Below are positions 61,732 through 64,000 of a stretch of 64,000 nt of DNA, piece after piece. Source of the DNA: Butyrivibrio sp. M55 (lineage in GTDB: Bacteria > Bacillota > Clostridia > Lachnospirales > Lachnospiraceae); contig NZ_FPCD01000001.1 of NCBI RefSeq assembly GCF_900116865.1, positions 310,001-374,000 on the forward strand, in the 5' to 3' direction. A program made the translations under genes and the position numbers. The notes under the pieces were generated by a model. That model was not told the origin of the DNA. It was given only the letters and a program-made list of their open reading frames with translations, and ran no database searches. Numbering within the stretch: position 1 is the stretch's first letter; the number at the start of each line of letters is the position of its first letter.

Positions 61732-64000
61732 TTAGCTGTTCTCATTCAGATATGTTGTAACTCTGTTCTGAATAACCTCAGCAACCTGTTCAGCCGTTTT
61801 CTGTCCACTATAGAATGTTGCAGTCTCTTCTTCAACAATCTTGGACACTTCCTCGTCATAGCATTCAAGCGACTTGATACCAAGGATATAATCCTTCACA
61901 AGCTGCGCTTCCTCCTGAGTAAGAGGTTTTGCCTTTACTTCCTTTCCGGTAACCTGATCCCACCAAGTCGAATTATAATCATCTTCAGACTTTTCTTTTG
62001 TAGCCTCAGCAAATTGTTCTTCAAACTTAGCCTTAACCGGAGAGAATCCATAGAAGGAATCCTTTTCCGCAGTCAAAATACTCTTAATCAGATCATAAAT
62101 AACATCCTTATGTTCTGTTTTGCTGTTTACGGCAAATGTAGAAGGATATATTGCTGCCAGATTCTCGCCGTCGTTATTAGGGAATCCTACAAATTCAAAA
62201 TCTTCTTTAAAGGTAAGATTCTTTGTACGACCATACTCTTCAAAGCTTGTTAAGAATGTTCTGTAGAACAATGTCTTATCTTCCTGGACATATTTTTCTT
62301 CAGGAACCCACTCTCCGTTTTCTTCACTTTCGTGTTGATGTTCCTCATCAGGGAATTTATTTACAAAGTTCAGATAATCAATAAATTCCGGACTGTTAAA
62401 GTTACACTTCTTATTCTTCCAGTCAACAAACTTGTCTCCGTAATATGTCCATAAATATGATCCGACACTTTCTCTTGAGTTATACGTTCCGAATGCAAGA
62501 TCATATTTTGCACCGTTGGCGTTAATAATATCATCCCAATCCTTAAATGAAAGAGTTGTTTTTCCATTAAGGAATTTTGTCTTTGCTGAACATGTTTCAA
62601 CATAAAACGAAGGCATGAATGTATAGAATTTACCGTCAATTTTCATCATTTCAGCCACATTGGGAATATACTCGATATCTCCAAGCGGACCGCCTTTTTC
62701 AAATGCAGGTGTAAGATCAAGCAATATTCCCTTATCAACATACTTACGTAATGCTGCTTCATTATTTGAAACACAGATAATATCAGCAGCTTTTCCCGAT
62801 GTGATATCAAGATTAAACTGCTTTTGTGCAGCTTCCCAATCATCCTGATACAAAGTATCGTAATTGATCATCTTGATCATATACTTATCGTTTGATCTGT
62901 TAAATTTCATAATCGCATTTCCGATATCACCATTCATGTACTGTGACATCAGTGTAATAACGGTCTTGTCAACTACATCTTCCGGATTAACTTTGGTAAG
63001 TCTTGCCAAAGTTGAACCACTGTTTCTGACATCATCCGATCCGGGAAGATTTGCAATAAACTCAGTATCGCTTAGTGCAACGGCATCAAACCACATATAT
63101 CCACCGTTACCTATGTTGGAATCTCTAAGATCAAGGAGCTTATTAAGCTTCCCTGCGTTCATATCATATTTAAAAATACCGTCTTCATTCGATGCGTAAA
63201 GATTTCCCTCGCCACCTGTAAAGAAACTATAATTTCCATACTTACCGAAGCCTTCAAGCTTCTTACCGACTTCCTTTTTATCAAGGTCGAGAATCGCATT
63301 AATTTCGCCGTCTTCTCCCGAACCACCATAATAAGTAATAAGAAGCTCATTCTCGGAAAGTTTAGAAATATTGCCGAGCCATCCGTCATCGCCGCAGATC
63401 TTTTTTTTCTCGATTAGAACCTGAGGACCGTTTTTCTCATCAAAAGTCTCAATTGCTTCTTCTGAAAGACCGATAAGACCATATTTCTCAGTCCACATCA
63501 TATTGTAAAGATCGAATCCTTCATCTTCACCGGCTCCTTCTTTAGAAAACTGGTCAAGGTCAACCTTTGCAAGCTCTTTTCCTGTAGGATCGAGCTTTAC
63601 AAAATAAGATTTTCCTTCCTCCGGTGCATCACCTTCGGACTTACTGTCTTCAGAAGCATTAGCCTCATCAGCTGATGTTTCTGCTGCAGAAGCGTCTGCT
63701 GTAGCAGTATCAGCCACTGAAGCGTCTGACGCAGAAGAATCTGCAAATGAAACTTCTTCTGCAGAAGCATCTTCAGAATCACCGGATTCTACGCCTCCAC
63801 CATACATCATATCTCTATCGCCTACATAGACTCTCATATAAGCGTTTCCGTCTTTATCGAATACGCAGTTATATACATAAGTGTCCTTTCCGCTTCCGAC
63901 ATCAACTGATTGCACATCGGATCCATCCGGATTAAATGAGATCAATCTGCACTTTCCATTTTCGGTATTTGCAACAACCTTAATCTTATCTCCGGCACTA
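61732..64000 (-). CDS. Two-domain lipoprotein (N-terminus cut by window edge)
   Basis: The frame is open through base 64000. Reading in from the edge it gives AGDKIKVVANTENGKCRLISFNPDGSDVQSVDV, so the signal peptide and lipobox lie outside the window; 755 residues are seen. The acidic insert at about 63590-63800 is rich in Ala, Ser, Asp and Glu. The C-terminal solute-binding domain is intact (MKFNRSNDKYMIKMINYD, FNLDITSGKAADIICV, DLTPAFEKGGPLGDIEYIPNVAEMM, end QNRVTTYLNENS). It is nearest to the 815-residue copy, 38 bp downstream. Confidence 0.87.
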   Translation of the reverse strand, partial: SAGDKIKVVANTENGKCRLISFNPDGSDVQSVDVGSGKDTYVYNCVFDKDGNAYMRVYVGDRDMMYGGGVESGDSEDASAEEVSFADSSASDASVADTATADASAAETSADEANASEDSKSEGDAPEEGKSYFVKLDPTGKELAKVDLDQFSKEGAGEDEGFDLYNMMWTEKYGLIGLSEEAIETFDEKNGPQVLIEKKKICGDDGWLGNISKLSENELLITYYGGSGEDGEINAILDLDKKEVGKKLEGFGKYGNYSFFTGGEGNLYASNEDGIFKYDMNAGKLNKLLDLRDSNIGNGGYMWFDAVALSDTEFIANLPGSDDVRNSGSTLARLTKVNPEDVVDKTVITLMSQYMNGDIGNAIMKFNRSNDKYMIKMINYDTLYQDDWEAAQKQFNLDITSGKAADIICVSNNEAALRKYVDKGILLDLTPAFEKGGPLGDIEYIPNVAEMMKIDGKFYTFMPSFYVETCSAKTKFLNGKTTLSFKDWDDIINANGAKYDLAFGTYNSRESVGSYLWTYYGDKFVDWKNKKCNFNSPEFIDYLNFVNKFPDEEHQHESEENGEWVPEEKYVQEDKTLFYRTFLTSFEEYGRTKNLTFKEDFEFVGFPNNDGENLAAIYPSTFAVNSKTEHKDVIYDLIKSILTAEKDSFYGFSPVKAKFEEQFAEATKEKSEDDYNSTWWDQVTGKEVKAKPLTQEEAQLVKDYILGIKSLECYDEEVSKIVEEETATFYSGQKTAEQVAEVIQNRVTTYLNENS

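Overview
The window looks like chromosomal DNA of a Firmicute of class Clostridia, most likely a Lachnospiraceae species of Butyrivibrio/Roseburia type. The reasons are the AT-rich composition, the strong AGGAGG-type ribosome sites, the housekeeping gene order (rpsP-khpA, rimM-trmD, rplS, rbgA, rnhB, ylqG-ylqH-like, rnc-smc-ftsY, ylxM-ffh), a CcpA-type cre box beside ackA, and very large solute-binding lipoproteins. The genus is an inference. Nearly all genes lie on the minus strand. The exceptions are a PRPP synthetase, tmcAL, an unknown 703-residue protein, uxaC and a LacI-type regulator.

Region 1 (1-9.2 kb): plsY (cut by the window edge), der and a DUF512 radical-SAM-like gene form one minus-strand unit. 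A divergent PRPP synthetase follows and converges on a two-component system, then pgeF and yraN. Region 2 (9.2-24.6 kb) holds ribosome, secretion and RNA-processing genes: a YlqH/YlqG-like pair, rnhB, two signal peptidase genes flanking rbgA, rplS, rimM-trmD, khpA-rpsP and ylxM-ffh. Set into it is a complete nucleoside uptake and salvage operon: uridine phosphorylase, BMP lipoprotein, ATPase, two permeases and cytidine deaminase. Region 3 (24.7-35.7 kb) is a probable long unit rnc-smc-ftsY-ilvA-yitT-GH25-araC, preceded by rpmF, plsX and acpP. Promoters here are repeatedly built into the terminator of the gene before.

Region 4 (35.8-43.3 kb): an AraC regulator, a large unrecognised membrane protein, ackA with an upstream cre site, divergent tmcAL, and a large protein of unknown function with a possible cyclic-nucleotide-binding-like N-terminus. 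Region 5 (43.3-47.7 kb) is a hexuronate module: altronate dehydratase diverges from uronate isomerase plus a LacI regulator, and each promoter carries its own copy of one 14-bp operator. A 188-bp MITE-like element with about 81-bp inverted arms and a 5-bp target duplication sits right behind the lacI terminator. Region 6 (47.7-53 kb) holds mixed genes: GNAT, tautomerase, mnmA, cobQ, an MscL with a zinc-ribbon tail, and a frameshifted small membrane protein.

Region 7 (53 kb to the end) is the most unusual part. It is a tandem array of at least five paralogous lipoproteins. Four are about 740-820 residues, one of them cut by the window edge, and one is a short 387-residue version. Each pairs a repeat-containing N-terminal domain, carrying a variable acidic low-complexity insert, with a C-terminal extracellular solute-binding-like domain. 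The short copy stops exactly at the boundary between the two. No ABC permease is next to the array.
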